Shown here: one piece after another, positions 13,117 through 13,727 of the stretch
Numbering within the stretch: position 1 is the stretch's first letter
How the letters are laid out: the number at the start of each line of letters is the position of its first letter
DNA from: Hyphomicrobiaceae bacterium
GTDB lineage: Bacteria; Pseudomonadota; Alphaproteobacteria; Rhizobiales; Hyphomicrobiaceae
Reading direction: 5' to 3'
Length of the DNA: 13,727 nt
Assembly (NCBI GenBank): GCA_021775715.1
Contig: JAJFHI010000379.1
Coordinates: forward strand, 1 to 13,727
The notes under the pieces: model-generated
What the model was told of the DNA's origin: nothing
Database searches by the model: none
Seen by the model: only the letters and a program-made list of their open reading frames with translations
Made by a program: the position numbers and the translations under genes

Positions 13117-13727
13117 CTACTTGCTCGCTGTCATCACCGGTGTGCGACGCATAAGTTCGTCGATGCGGGCACGCTCTTTTTGAAACGCTGCCAGTCCCTG
13201 GGCTTTGAGCTGGCGCGCGCGTGGCACCTGGATCGACATCGGATTGACGAAGCGTTTGTTGACCAGCACTTCGAAATGAAGATGCGGTCCCGACGACAGG
13301 CCGGATGATCCAACATAGCCAATGACCTGGCCTTGGCGCACTTTCATGCCCGGTTTCAAACCGCGCGCGATGCGCGACATGTGTCCGTAAGCCGTTTCAT
13401 AACCGTTGGCGTGGCGAATGCGGACGTATCGGCCGTAGTGACCCTTTCGTCCAGCGTGTTCCACGGTACCATTACCGGCAGCGAGAATCGGTGTGCCCGA
13501 GCGTGCCGCCCAGTCGACACCGTTATGCATTCGGCGCTTGTTCAACAACGGGTGGTAACGCAATCCGAAACCGGACGTGAGGCGCACATCCGAGCTGCGT
13601 ACCGGGCGGCGCGTCAGGAACTTCTTAGAATTGTTGCCCTTCTCATCGTAGTAGTCGACAACACCGTCAGCTGTGCGGAAGCGATAAAAGCGCGAATCTT
13701 TGCCACCAACGCTAATTTTGGTGAACA
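13117..13727 (-). CDS. M23 (LytM) family cell-wall endopeptidase, C-terminal part (5' cut by window edge)
   Basis: The minus-strand frame is open to the right edge, so the N-terminus is outside the window; 202 residues are visible. Counting from the first complete visible codon, an FYRFRTADGVVDYYDEKG segment (13-30) precedes the peptidase domain. The LytM zinc site is complete: His67 and Asp71 in MHNGVDWA, His115 in YGHMS, and His148/His150 in GPHLHFE. An active metallo-endopeptidase cutting peptide cross-links of peptidoglycan is therefore expected, acting in the periplasm. The segment SGFGLRYHPLLNKRRMHNGV is the usual lead-in to the active site. The C-terminal tail (171-202) is charged and helical. 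This type with the preceding YYDEKG region is common in alphaproteobacteria. An internal GTG at 13587 is not a real start, since coding continues upstream. It converges with the TetR gene across a 209-base gap without clear features. Confidence 0.95.
   Translation of the reverse strand, partial: FTKISVGGKDSRFYRFRTADGVVDYYDEKGNNSKKFLTRRPVRSSDVRLTSGFGLRYHPLLNKRRMHNGVDWAARSGTPILAAGNGTVEHAGRKGHYGRYVRIRHANGYETAYGHMSRIARGLKPGMKVRQGQVIGYVGSSGLSSGPHLHFEVLVNKRFVNPMSIQVPRARQLKAQGLAAFQKERARIDELMRRTPVMTASK

Overview
The window looks like chromosomal DNA from an alphaproteobacterium of moderate GC, most likely Hyphomicrobiales (Rhizobiales) or a close relative. This is inferred from a complete TRAP (DctPQM) system of the TakP type with a Tat-dependent binding protein, a LytM/M23 peptidase of the type seen in rhizobia and relatives, a PcaD lactonase, and a small membrane protein with a Gly/Asp tail. 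No rRNA, tRNA, CRISPR array or phage structural gene was seen. No single gene fixes the genus.

Layout. (1) 1-1135: the C-terminal end of an unknown membrane protein, a small minus-strand membrane protein with an Asp/Gly tail, and a gene-poor stretch with insertion-sequence scars. (2) 1136-3206: a stand-alone 3-oxoadipate enol-lactonase-like hydrolase (pcaD), two unrecognised minus-strand genes (one secreted and cysteine-bearing, one with a mirror-symmetric cysteine pattern), then a 25-codon relic of an IS3-family OrfA. (3) 3287-5018: a tight two-gene operon, a DUF6653-like membrane protein followed by a group A flavin monooxygenase. (4) 5171-7450: a minus-strand formylglycine-generating-enzyme-like protein that lacks the catalytic cysteines, a divergent TehB-like methyltransferase, and an IS3-family relic whose first bases supply the methyltransferase stop codon. 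(5) 7549-8541: a carboxymuconolactone decarboxylase/AhpD-like protein and a convergent cupin. (6) 8542-12907: a regulatory gap rich in TGATCA palindromes, then dctP-dctQ-dctM and a TetR-family regulator. (7) 13117 to the right edge: the C-terminal part of a LytM/M23 endopeptidase.

The best-supported functional unit is the organic-acid uptake system dctPQM with its downstream TetR regulator. The cupin gene diverges from dctP across the palindrome-rich gap, so shared control is plausible. The pcaD-like lactonase, flavin monooxygenase, AhpD/CMD-like protein and cupin are all families found in catabolism of aromatic or organic acids. They are scattered on both strands, so a single pathway is only a suggestion.

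The most unusual signal outside the genes is repeated IS decay. One 68-bp sequence occurs twice (830-897 and 7196-7263, 63/68 identical). The second copy is fused to a transposase fragment carrying the DDE glutamate region. Another relic at 3132-3206 keeps only the start of an OrfA. Two further IS-like ends are suspected. This points to an accessory region that has been opened and pruned several times.
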